Notes: generated by a model from the letters alone, not told the origin. A stretch of DNA of 7,878 nucleotides from an uncultured Flavobacteriales bacterium (GCA_903899795.1 CAIUKX010000477.1:1-7878), one strand, 5' to 3'. Shown: positions 1 to 7,049, numbered from the stretch's first letter. Program-made: numbers and translations.

Positions 1-426
1 TAATGCAAAAGCTTTTTCAGCAGAGTCGAATATTTTAGTTGGTTTTTGTGGTTTATTGAATTTGATGTAGAAATTGGCCATGATTTTTTGAGCCATATTG
101 CTGATTACAATCGCGTCAACATGCGTGTACATATTTCCGGATGTATCAGCTGCCCATGCTCTTACTTCAGGATCCATTTCAGCAAACGATTTGAATTCAT
201 ACAAATTGTAAAATTGACCTCCACCGTTTTTATCCAAAAAATCATATCCACTTTGCGTCATTTCCATAGTAACTTTTTCTCCGGATTTGACGATAGCATG
301 AAAAATTCTGTTTTCATAGAGTCTATAAATCATTGGACCTATGTCAATTTCATCGACAAGAGGATAATTTAACCGACTATAGTTTTTCAAAATCATTCTA
401 GAATGTGATTGGCTTTCTGCTATCAT
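1..426 (-). CDS. STAS/SEC14-like small protein, C-terminus cut by window edge
   Basis: This minus-strand frame stays open for 142 codons from ATG 426 to the window edge, where the 3' end is lost. The C-terminal stretch contains NFYIKFNKPQKPTKIF (about 118-133) followed by EKA. That resembles small Bacteroidota proteins of the STAS/SEC14-like (DUF7793-type) group, which end in a similar 'F..NKP..PTK.F....KA..WL' pattern. If so, only a few residues are missing. Residues 40-60 (RIFHAIVKSGEKVTMEM) would be the first strands. There is no signal peptide or membrane segment, so it is probably cytoplasmic. The function of this group is unknown; STAS folds elsewhere bind regulators or small ligands. 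ATG 426 is the first after an in-frame stop at 469-471. ATG 396 (codon 11) is a plausible alternative, because a promoter-like box sits only 8 nt before ATG 426. The frame is surely coding; the family is a moderate call from memory. Confidence 0.7.
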   Translation of the reverse strand, partial: MIAESQSHSRMILKNYSRLNYPLVDEIDIGPMIYRLYENRIFHAIVKSGEKVTMEMTQSGYDFLDKNGGGQFYNLYEFKSFAEMDPEVRAWAADTSGNMYTHVDAIVISNMAQKIMANFYIKFNKPQKPTKIFDSAEKAFAL

Positions 427-434
427 TTGTAAGA

Positions 435-463
435 TAAAGATATGAATTATTTCGATAAAACAA
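435..463 (-). promoter_or_regulatory. Possible Bacteroidota promoter for STAS-like gene
   Basis: On the minus strand TTG (463-461) is followed after 18 nt by TATCTTTA (442-435), a 7 of 8 match to the Bacteroidota -7 box TAnnTTTG. Transcription would start close to ATG 426, giving almost no leader. Either the message is near-leaderless or translation begins at ATG 396. AT-rich DNA yields such matches by chance, so the call is weak. Confidence 0.3.
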
Positions 464-499
464 CTTTTTTAGCACATCAAGTGTGTTTTTGTGAATAAC

Positions 500-519
500 T
501 TACTGCTTTTTTTCAGTAA
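500..519. repeat. Inverted repeat TTACTG-N8-CAGTAA
   Basis: TTACTG (500-505) and CAGTAA (514-519) are perfect inverted copies around a loop of C plus seven T. The stem is only 6 bp. It could be a regulator half-site pair or chance. It lies about 210 bp before paaZ and about 75 bp before the divergent gene. Confidence 0.35.
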
Positions 520-541
520 AATAGCACTTTTCCAAATTAGG

Positions 542-564
542 GGTTATTTTCAATGTTAATAACC
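542..564. repeat. Inverted repeat GGTTATT-N9-AATAACC
   Basis: GGTTATT (542-548) and AATAACC (558-564) form a perfect 7-bp stem with a 9-nt spacer. No T-tract follows on either strand, so it is not a normal terminator. It could be an operator in the STAS-like/paaZ divergent region; its function is unknown. Confidence 0.4.
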
Positions 565-679
565 GAAATAGGGGATGATTTCATAGAATCAGGATATTTT
601 ATGTCAGTTCTGTTTTGCATTTTCAAATAATTTCTATTGTATTAAAATATCAAACGAACTCAGGTTTATAACAAATACT

Positions 680-687
680 TATCTTTA
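680..687 (+). promoter_or_regulatory. Possible -7 box upstream of paaZ
   Basis: TATCTTTA matches 7 of 8 positions of the Bacteroidota -7 box TAnnTTTG and would give a leader of roughly 30-40 nt before the paaZ ATG. No TTG lies at the expected distance upstream, so this is the best candidate in the region rather than a firm promoter. Confidence 0.25.
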
Positions 688-728
688 AGCCCGTTCTTTA
701 GGATGATAAAGACATAAAAACAGATTAT

Positions 729-2777
729 ATGCAAAGATATCAAAGCTACGCTTTAGGGAAATGGTTTGACGGCGAAGGAGTTGAAACCAACTTATACAAT
801 GCAATTACAGGTGATAAAATAGGTGAAACTTCAAGTCTGGGACTTGATTATAAAGCCATGATCGAATACGGTCGAAAAACAGGTGGTTATGTACTTCGTA
901 AAATGACTTTTCAGGAACGAGGGAGAATGCTGAAAGCACTTGCGCTTTTCTTGATGGAAAAGAAAGAACACTATTACGCAGTCAGTGCTTTAACAGGAGC
1001 TACACGCGTTGATTCCTGGATTGATATTGAGGGTGGTATCGGTAACTTATTCGCCAATGCTTCTTTAAGAAGACAGTTTCCTGATTTACCTTATAATGTG
1101 GAGGGATCAGCTGTTCCTTTATCAAAAAACGGGACTTTCATCGGTCACCATATCAATGTTCCCAAAGATGGTGTAGCCATTCACATCAATGCATTTAATT
1201 TCCCGATTTGGGGAATGCTTGAGAAAATTGCGGTGAATTTAATGGCTGGTGTTCCTGCTATTGTTAAACCTTCCGAATATACTTGTTTCTTAACGGAAGT
1301 AATGGTTCGAGATATCATTGATTCTAAAATTCTTCCGGAAGGATCGCTTCAATTGGTTTGTGGTTTGGGAAGAGGAATTATCGATCATGCTACATGTCAG
1401 GATGTTGTTACATTTACCGGAAGTGCTGCGACGGGGAAAATATTGAAAGGAATGCCGCATATCGTGAATGAAAGTGTTCCTTTTAATTTGGAAGCTGATT
1501 CATTGAATGCAACTATATTAGGAAAATATGCTGTTCCCGGAACAGAAGAATTTGATTTATTTATCAAAGAAACAACGAAAGAAATTACGATTAAGGCGGG
1601 ACAAAAATGTACAGCTGTTCGAAGAATTTTTGTTCCTGAAGATTTAATTGAAGATGTTGAAAAAGCGATCAGTTCACGATTGGCATCCACGAAAATAGGT
1701 AATCCTGATTTCGAAGGTGTCCGAATGGGTGCTTTGGCTACAAATACACAAGTAGAACGTGTTCGTGCAAATGTTGAACAGTTAATGAAATCGCAGAAAG
1801 TTGTCTATGGAAACATGGATGAATTTGAAGTTTTGGGAGCTGATCGCAACAAAGGCGCATTTTTCTCTCCAATATTGTTTAGAAATGATGATCCGTTCAA
1901 CAAAACAGATGTTCACAATATTGAGGCATTTGGACCGGTTTCTACAATTATGCCCTACAAAACAGTTGAAGATGCAATTGAACTTTCCAAAATGGGGAAA
2001 GGATCTTTGGTTTCTTCTATTGTTACGCCAAATGATCAGGAAGCCAGAGAATTTGTAATTGGTGCAGCTTGTATGCACGGACGAATTTTGGTACTGAATA
2101 AAGACTGTGCAAAAGAAAGCACAGGTCACGGATCACCAATGCCATTATTGACTCACGGAGGACCGGGTAGAGCCGGTGGTGGTGAAGAAATGGGAGGAAA
2201 AAGAGGTGTTTTGCATTACATGCAGCGAACAGCTATTCAAGGTCACCCGACAACGATTACAAGAATTACAGATCAATTCCAAGTTGGTGCAGAAATGCCT
2301 GAAGCAAATCCTCATGTATTCAGAAAGCATTTTGAAGAACTAGTGATTGGTGAGACAGTTTTCACTCATAAACATACTGTTACCGATGCGGACATCGTAA
2401 ATTTCGCCAATGTTTCAGGTGATAATTTCTATGCACATATGGATGCTACTTCGTTAGAAGGTACTATTTTTGAAAGAAGAGTGGCGCACGGTTATTTTGT
2501 ACTTTCGAAAGCAGCAGGTTTATTTGTTGACCCGAAAAAGGGACCGGTTTTGTTAAATTATGGATTAGAAGAAGCTCGTTTCACAAAACCAGTTTATCCA
2601 GGAGCAACAATCTGTGTTCGATTTACAGTGAAAGAAAAAGTGGATCAGGAAAAGCGAACAGAAGATGATATTGCAAAGGGAATTGTGAAATTCTTGGTGG
2701 ATGTATACGATGAAACTGGTGAAACAGTAGCTTTGGCGACTATTTTAACCATGGTTAGAAAATTAGATCAAGCATAA
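729..2777 (+). CDS. paaZ: PaaZ: bifunctional oxepin-CoA hydrolase / semialdehyde dehydrogenase
   Basis: This is a fusion of an aldehyde dehydrogenase and a MaoC-type (R)-hydratase, 682 aa against about 681 in E. coli PaaZ. In aerobic phenylacetate breakdown the C-terminal domain opens the oxepin-CoA ring and the N-terminal domain oxidises the resulting aldehyde with NADP+ to 3-oxo-5,6-dehydrosuberyl-CoA. Visible ALDH features (about 1-510) are NFPIW (N157), cofactor-site K180, FTGSAATG at 229-236, general-base E255 in NLEAD and nucleophile C294 in GQKC. The last two sit one position from the E256/C295 pair of the E. coli enzyme. The hydratase domain (about 530-680) keeps the Asp/His pair in SGDNFYAH (D565, H570). 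Both active sites therefore look intact. The protein should be cytosolic. The next gene starts 11 nt downstream, suggesting cotranscription. None of paaABCDE, paaG, paaJ or paaK lies in the window, so the rest of the pathway must be elsewhere if present. Confidence 0.95.
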   Translation: MQRYQSYALGKWFDGEGVETNLYNAITGDKIGETSSLGLDYKAMIEYGRKTGGYVLRKMTFQERGRMLKALALFLMEKKEHYYAVSALTGATRVDSWIDIEGGIGNLFANASLRRQFPDLPYNVEGSAVPLSKNGTFIGHHINVPKDGVAIHINAFNFPIWGMLEKIAVNLMAGVPAIVKPSEYTCFLTEVMVRDIIDSKILPEGSLQLVCGLGRGIIDHATCQDVVTFTGSAATGKILKGMPHIVNESVPFNLEADSLNATILGKYAVPGTEEFDLFIKETTKEITIKAGQKCTAVRRIFVPEDLIEDVEKAISSRLASTKIGNPDFEGVRMGALATNTQVERVRANVEQLMKSQKVVYGNMDEFEVLGADRNKGAFFSPILFRNDDPFNKTDVHNIEAFGPVSTIMPYKTVEDAIELSKMGKGSLVSSIVTPNDQEAREFVIGAACMHGRILVLNKDCAKESTGHGSPMPLLTHGGPGRAGGGEEMGGKRGVLHYMQRTAIQGHPTTITRITDQFQVGAEMPEANPHVFRKHFEELVIGETVFTHKHTVTDADIVNFANVSGDNFYAHMDATSLEGTIFERRVAHGYFVLSKAAGLFVDPKKGPVLLNYGLEEARFTKPVYPGATICVRFTVKEKVDQEKRTEDDIAKGIVKFLVDVYDETGETVALATILTMVRKLDQA

Positions 2778-2788
2778 AAATTGAAGCG

Positions 2789-4084
2789 ATGAAAAACGGA
2801 CTTTGGATAAAAATCGGAATACTGTCATTTTTTGCAATGATAGCAAATGTGAATAACGCTCAAAAAAGCCCTTCCAGGATCTTATTGGAACATGGATACC
2901 TTCATATTGGAAATGGGGAAGTGATTGAGAGTGCGCTGATTGGAATTCAAAATGGGAAAATTTCATTGGTCCGTAATTCGTTGGCTTATACCTATGATAA
3001 AAAAGATTGGGATACAATTATCGACCTGAAAGGTCAGCATATTTATCCAGGATTTGTAGCGCCAAATTCTACTTTAGGTTTGACGGAAATTGATGCTGTA
3101 AAAGCGACTCATGATTTTGAAGAAGTGGGTGAATACAATCCGCATATTCGTTCTCAAATTGCCTTCAATGTGGAGTCGGATGTTATCGCAACAGTACGTT
3201 CAAATGGTGTATTGATTGCTCAGGCAACCCCAAGGGGTGGTGTAATTTCAGGAAGTTCTTCTGCTATGCATTTGAGTGGATGGAACTGGGAAGATGCAAC
3301 GGTATTAGCAGATGATGGGATTCATTTGGAATGGCCTGGAAGTCTTACACATAACTGGTATGAATCGTCGAGATTAAAGAAAAATGAACACTACGAAGAG
3401 CAGAAACGTGCGATTTACCAGTTTTTTAAAATGGCAATGACCTATTCTGAAACGAAGGAACATACAACGGTTGATCTACGAATGGAAGCGATGAAAGATT
3501 GCTTTATGGGATCTAAAAGAGTGTATATTCATGCGAGTGAATTGCAGCAACTGGTCGATGTACTGGATTTTGCAAAAGAGTTTGGTTTGAAATTTCCTGT
3601 AATTGTGGGAGGTTACGACAGCCATTTGATTACACGACAATTGCACGATGCTAAGATTCCGGTTATGTTGATGCGTTTACATAGTTTACCTGAAAACGAA
3701 GAAGATGCAACAGATTTACCTTTCCGTCTTCCTTCTTTACTACAAGATGGAGGTGTTAAATTCTGCCTGCAAAACGAAGGGGACATGGAGGCAATGAATA
3801 CCAGAAACCTTCCTTTTTTGGCAGGTACAGCTAAAGCTTACGGATTGACGGAAGAACAAGCGATTCAGTCTGTGAGTTTGAGCGCTTGTGAAATTTTGGG
3901 AATTTCGGATCGTTACGGAAGCATTGAAGAAGGGAAAATGGCAACGATATTTGTATCGCAGGGAAATGCTTTGGATATGAAAACGAATAATGTGACTTTG
4001 GCTTTGGTCAATGGGAAAATCATTTCATTGGACAATAAGCAGAAGGAATTGTATAAAAAGTATTCCGAGAAATATCAGAAGTAA
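2789..4084 (+). CDS. Amidohydrolase-like secreted protein, metal ligands apparently lost
   Basis: A 431-aa protein begins with a Sec signal peptide (K near the N-terminus, hydrophobic 9-19, likely cleavage around NNA-Q at 24/25). It then shows the amidohydrolase fold: a beta-sandwich start (ILLEHGYLHIGNGEVIE, 31-47), the 'IYPGF' lead into the barrel (85-89), and the typical end AYGLTEEQAIQSVSLSACEILG with YGSIEEGKMATIFV (350-389), where the sandwich closes. Canonical members read PGxxDxHxH. Here the stretch is PGFVAPNST, so N93 and T95 replace both metal-binding histidines and A91 replaces the aspartate. The barrel's late Asp is also not evident near CLQNEGD (326-332). H248 and H279 could mark the later histidines. 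Related Bacteroidota proteins share this NST variant, as I remember them, and often sit beside a second amidohydrolase that is absent here. It is likely exported and may have a non-canonical or no hydrolase activity. Its substrate is unknown. It is probably translated in an operon with paaZ. Confidence 0.85.
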   Translation: MKNGLWIKIGILSFFAMIANVNNAQKSPSRILLEHGYLHIGNGEVIESALIGIQNGKISLVRNSLAYTYDKKDWDTIIDLKGQHIYPGFVAPNSTLGLTEIDAVKATHDFEEVGEYNPHIRSQIAFNVESDVIATVRSNGVLIAQATPRGGVISGSSSAMHLSGWNWEDATVLADDGIHLEWPGSLTHNWYESSRLKKNEHYEEQKRAIYQFFKMAMTYSETKEHTTVDLRMEAMKDCFMGSKRVYIHASELQQLVDVLDFAKEFGLKFPVIVGGYDSHLITRQLHDAKIPVMLMRLHSLPENEEDATDLPFRLPSLLQDGGVKFCLQNEGDMEAMNTRNLPFLAGTAKAYGLTEEQAIQSVSLSACEILGISDRYGSIEEGKMATIFVSQGNALDMKTNNVTLALVNGKIISLDNKQKELYKKYSEKYQK

Positions 4085-4154
4085 GTTTTTTGAGTTATTG
4101 AGTTGGTTTTAATGTTCGACCAGTAAGAAATTTTTGATAAAAAAGAATAGTGCA

Positions 4155-4445
4155 ATGGAATTAAAAGACTTTATAAAACAAGCACTTCTTGATGTAGTCA
4201 ATGGAGTTGAAGAAGCTAACAAAGAAAAAGATCGTTTCCGTTTAACTAGTCACGTACATGCCAATGGTGAAAGTGGACAGAAAGTGGATTTTGATATTTC
4301 TGTGATGATCAACGAATCTTCGGAAAATGACTACAAAGGGGGGATTAAAGTAGCGTTGGTAAGTTTAGGAGGTGGTAAAAAGGAATCTGAATCAAATCAG
4401 AATATACACAAAATAAAATTTGAAGTCTTCATCAAGGAAAAATGA
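4155..4445 (+). CDS. Trypco2-like small protein (trypsin-co-occurring domain 2 family)
   Basis: This 96-aa protein has a predicted N-terminal helix (MELKDFIKQALLDVVNGVEEA, residues 1-21, here MELKDFIK to VEEA), then strands at VDFDISVMI (44-52), GGIKVALVSLGGG (62-74) and HKIKFEVFI (85-93). This order, with the 'ELK.FI...L..V..G' start and 'VSLG...KIKF' end, resembles the trypco2 family. Comparative genomics linked that family to trypsin-like proteases and other modules in bacterial conflict systems. The protein is cytoplasmic, with no signal peptide. No protease, NTPase or other conflict gene is adjacent, so the gene looks orphaned. I chose ATG 4155 because the only upstream in-frame start is a TTG at 4134 and family members begin near MEL. 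It lies 70 nt after the amidohydrolase-like gene and may be in the same transcript or have its own promoter. Coding status is firm; the family call is from memory and moderate. Confidence 0.75.
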   Translation: MELKDFIKQALLDVVNGVEEANKEKDRFRLTSHVHANGESGQKVDFDISVMINESSENDYKGGIKVALVSLGGGKKESESNQNIHKIKFEVFIKEK

Positions 4446-4468
4446 TCTTTAAATTAAATTGCTAACAA

Positions 4469-4491
4469 AACACTATCCTCAGGATAGTGTT
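4469..4491. terminator. Bidirectional hairpin terminator between convergent genes
   Basis: AACACTATCC (4469-4478) and GGATAGTGTT (4482-4491) form a perfect 10-bp stem with a 3-nt loop. On the minus strand the stem runs into TTTTGTT, a fair U-tract that suits the phospholipase gene. On the plus strand it runs into TTATTGCTTT, which is weaker but would serve the trypco2-like gene that ends at 4445. Confidence 0.8.
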
Positions 4492-4495
4492 ATTG

Positions 4496-4556
4496 CTTTG
4501 TGTCCGAACACGCTCCCTACAAAGTACTTCACGACTAATCTTTGTGTCCCTTTGTG
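4496..4556. repeat. CTTTGTG direct-repeat cluster
   Basis: CTTTGTGTCC occurs at 4496-4505 and again at 4540-4549, followed at once by a third CTTTGTG at 4550-4556. ACAAAG (4519-4524) is an inverted partner. Short 'CTTTG(T/C)G' runs are common in intergenic spacers of Flavobacteriia. This is probably a remnant of such an interspersed element; its function is unknown. Confidence 0.5.
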
Positions 4557-4583
4557 ATAAAAATACAAATTTCAATTATGGTA

Positions 4584-6941
4584 TTACGGCTTTATCACTC
4601 CGCCCATTTGAGGGTCTGATATAGATTCTTTTCCAGTTTCAATATGACCTGCGTATTGTTTTATAAATTCTGTGTTTCCATTCACTGCAATGGAGAAATT
4701 ATACCAATTTTGAAATTCATTTAAATCAATCGGAACAGTTATTTTTTCTTTTGGCTGAATTTCAAATTGCCCTATTGCTCGAATAGATGGATGCATGTTG
4801 TTTTGAATATGGATTCCTAAGGTTTTACTATCTGAATTTTCAATTACCAATTCAATATTTCCCGTGTATCTTTTTTTGATCCAGCCCTTTTTTTCGTATC
4901 GGCATTGAATTTTTAGTAAAGGATCTTGATTTGAACCTGAGAATCGACGGTAGAATCCATTTGGACCGGTCACGGTAAGATCGTAACGGTTGTTTTCGAA
5001 ATCGGAAATTTTCCACAGACCTTTTAACTGGTCTCCAGCTTTCACTGCAAAAGACCAATGTTTTCCTTTTTCTCCTTTGTAATTTTTTGGTGTGTAGACA
5101 TGAAAACCTGATCCTACAGTAGCTTGAGAACCTAATTCTTCCGAAGGAATTTCAAAATCGATTTCAATAAAATCTCTGTTTGTGGCAAGATTATGATCAA
5201 CAAAAAATTGATAGGGCAGAGCACAGGCTGGTTTTATTCCTTGTTCTTGGTTTGGATGAGTTGAAAGATTTTCTTCAGAAGTAGAATTGTTGATAGCTAG
5301 AATGTTTTCTTTTGTAAGAGATGGAGCTTTAACTTCCGGTTTATCTTTTGCTTTTTGGATGGAAGTGACCACATTTTCTCGAATCAAATTTTCTGGGAAG
5401 AAGTTATCATTTTTTCCTTCAAAAGGTCGAAAACAAGAAGTTAAATCACCACAAATGGTTCTTCTCCAAGGACTGATGTTTTTGGTTCGAATTTCTTTTT
5501 TATGTTTATGGCTGAGAAATTTTTCAAGAAATATCAGAGAAGATGTGTGATCAAACACCTGTGAATTTACATATCCTCCTTTGCTCCATGGTGAAGCAAT
5601 AATCATTGGAATCCGGTAACCTAATCCCATCGGACGGCCTGTTTTAATTTCAAAGTCAATACTGGTATCAATTCCTAGTGAACAATTTTCAGGTTTCGGT
5701 GGAACAAATGGTGAGACATGGTCAAAGTAGCCATCGTTCTCGTCGTAAGTAAGTATGAATATGGTTTTTTTCCAAACCTCAGGATTTTTGGTCAGAATTT
5801 CCATTGCTTCGGAAATATACCACATTCCATAAAGTGGTGTGGACGTGTGATCTGAAAATTTCTGAGGAGCAACCAACCATGAAACGGTGGGAAGTGTCCC
5901 TTCATCAACATCTTTTCGGAATTGATGAAAAATATCGTTTGTTGGAATGGAAACTTCCTGTTTCAAACCCTGATCATCTTTATAAGAAAAAGGACTCATT
6001 TTCAGATAATCATTTGGAGCATTGATGTTGGTTGTAAAGGCTTTATCCAGCAGGTTTTTTTCGTTAGGAGAAAGTTTGGAGTATAAATCTCTAACTTGTT
6101 CGGGTGTAATGTCTTTGTATCCGTTTTTTCTGAAATAGGCAGAAAGCAGAACATTGTATCGTTCAATATATTCCAAAGGATTATCACCATAATTCCCTAA
6201 CCAATTGTCATTGTCTTCTCCCGGAATATCTGCCGTCCATAATTCGTTTTGATACACCTTCCATGAAACAGCATGTTCTTCCAGCAGTTCAGGAAAAGCC
6301 TGCCAATCTACGTAGGTATTGTTTCTTGATTCCGCCTGATGATTTTGTAACACAGCCTCAGAAGCTCCGTTTTGTTCAGGTCGATTTGTACCTGTCCAGA
6401 AAAACAAACGGTTGGGAGTTGTGCCTGTTAAAGATGCACAAAAACTATGATCACACACTGTAAAAGCATCGGCGAGAGCATAATAAAAAGGGAGATCTTC
6501 GCGTGTATAATGTCCCATACACATAGGAGATTTGAATGGAATCCATTGATCATACTTACCATCGTTTCTTGCACCGGATTGATCGTCCCAATCGTGTGCA
6601 AGTCCGCCTTGCCAGGTTATTTGTGTTTTTTTGATATCCAAGCGAAATGGTGCATACGAATTTCCTTTTTCATCGCTTTGAATCCAAACTTTATTTCCAT
6701 TGGGTAAAATTTGTGCTCTTGGATCGTTGAAACCTCTGACACCTTTTAAATTTCCAAATACATGATCAAAGGATCTATTTTCCTGCATTAAGAAAACAAT
6801 ATGTTCAGCATCTTGAAAAGTTGTTCCGGGATTGGGATTGATCAGCATCGCTTTTTGGATAGAAGGGGGAAGTCCGGCTGAAATTCCGATTCCACCAGTT
6901 AATATCGCTGCTTTTTTTAGAAATTCCCTTCTCGAGTCCAT
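4584..6941 (-). CDS. Phosphocholine-specific phospholipase C, Tat-exported
   Basis: This 785-aa protein is a phosphoesterase-family phospholipase C (PlcH/PlcN type), which cleaves phosphatidylcholine-like lipids to diacylglycerol and phosphocholine. It starts with a twin-arginine signal, SRREFLK at 3-9 followed by a hydrophobic stretch, so it is exported folded. The catalytic domain (about 45-480) shows metal-site ENRSFDH (54-60), TGTTPNR with the nucleophilic threonine (172-178), HTSTP (365-369), YDENDGYFDH (399-408) and FDHTS (463-467). Two C-terminal beta domains of the DUF756 type follow at about 570-650 and 668-765, starting with GIKPACALPYQF. Length fits the family. I chose ATG 6941 over an upstream TTG at 6980 because the Tat motif begins two residues after that Met, and a perfect TAnnTTTG box (6965-6972) lies inside the longer version. 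The substrate could include sphingomyelin; that cannot be read from sequence. In many bacteria such enzymes are induced by phosphate starvation, but no Pho box is recognisable here. It is transcribed divergently from the superoxide dismutase gene. Confidence 0.93.
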   Translation of the reverse strand: MDSRREFLKKAAILTGGIGISAGLPPSIQKAMLINPNPGTTFQDAEHIVFLMQENRSFDHVFGNLKGVRGFNDPRAQILPNGNKVWIQSDEKGNSYAPFRLDIKKTQITWQGGLAHDWDDQSGARNDGKYDQWIPFKSPMCMGHYTREDLPFYYALADAFTVCDHSFCASLTGTTPNRLFFWTGTNRPEQNGASEAVLQNHQAESRNNTYVDWQAFPELLEEHAVSWKVYQNELWTADIPGEDNDNWLGNYGDNPLEYIERYNVLLSAYFRKNGYKDITPEQVRDLYSKLSPNEKNLLDKAFTTNINAPNDYLKMSPFSYKDDQGLKQEVSIPTNDIFHQFRKDVDEGTLPTVSWLVAPQKFSDHTSTPLYGMWYISEAMEILTKNPEVWKKTIFILTYDENDGYFDHVSPFVPPKPENCSLGIDTSIDFEIKTGRPMGLGYRIPMIIASPWSKGGYVNSQVFDHTSSLIFLEKFLSHKHKKEIRTKNISPWRRTICGDLTSCFRPFEGKNDNFFPENLIRENVVTSIQKAKDKPEVKAPSLTKENILAINNSTSEENLSTHPNQEQGIKPACALPYQFFVDHNLATNRDFIEIDFEIPSEELGSQATVGSGFHVYTPKNYKGEKGKHWSFAVKAGDQLKGLWKISDFENNRYDLTVTGPNGFYRRFSGSNQDPLLKIQCRYEKKGWIKKRYTGNIELVIENSDSKTLGIHIQNNMHPSIRAIGQFEIQPKEKITVPIDLNEFQNWYNFSIAVNGNTEFIKQYAGHIETGKESISDPQMGGVIKP

Positions 6942-6964
6942 AGTAAAGTTGTTTTTGCAGTAAT

Positions 6965-6972
6965 CAAAAGTA
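6965..6972 (-). promoter_or_regulatory. -7 promoter box for phospholipase C gene
   Basis: Read on the minus strand this is TACTTTTG, a perfect match to the Bacteroidota -7 box TAnnTTTG. A start some 7 nt downstream gives a leader of roughly 15-20 nt to ATG 6941. No TTG is found at the ideal upstream distance. The box lies within the would-be coding extension from TTG 6980 and so argues for the shorter protein. Confidence 0.5.
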
Positions 6973-7012
6973 AAGATCAAATATCGTTTTTTATGGGAAT
7001 ATCTATGAATTA

Positions 7013-7049
7013 ATTGTTAACAATACATCATACTTTATGAGCATTGTTA
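7013..7049. promoter_or_regulatory. Candidate operator: palindrome ATTGTTAACAAT plus half-site
   Basis: ATTGTTAACAAT (7013-7024) is a perfect 12-bp palindrome. Its half, ATTGTTA, recurs 30 bp on at 7043-7049, about three helical turns, which puts both on one DNA face. It lies between the divergent promoter boxes of the phospholipase and superoxide dismutase genes, as expected of a shared regulator site. The regulator is unknown. Confidence 0.4.

Larger units (their letters stand above)
427..728. other. Divergent intergenic region, no gene seen
   Basis: About 300 bp of AT-rich DNA lie between the minus-strand STAS-like gene and paaZ. No convincing ORF or RNA gene is visible. It must hold the 5' control signals of both genes. 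I see two small perfect inverted repeats (500-519 and 542-564) and a promoter-like octamer TATCTTTA facing each gene (435-442 on the minus strand, 680-687 on the plus strand). Confidence 0.6.

Noticed and set aside
46..372. Plus-strand open frame of 108 codons opposite the STAS-like gene
   Set aside because: Its translation has no recognisable motif and is rich in Phe, Ile, Ser and His, as expected of an antisense frame. The minus-strand reading gives a coherent family-like protein.
1397..2330. Several open frames on both strands inside paaZ
   Set aside because: They overlap a gene whose active-site motifs are all in the main frame, and their translations resemble no protein family.
4134..4154. 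Upstream TTG start for the trypco2-like gene
   Set aside because: It is a TTG adding MIKKNSA only. ATG 4155 matches the usual start of the family and needs no rare start codon.
4496..4556. CTTTGTG copies as a CRISPR remnant
   Set aside because: The repeat unit is too short, only two full copies exist, there is no regular spacer size, and no cas gene is near.
5287..6707. Plus-strand open frames opposite the phospholipase
   Set aside because: They lie antisense to conserved catalytic motifs and have no coherent domain content.
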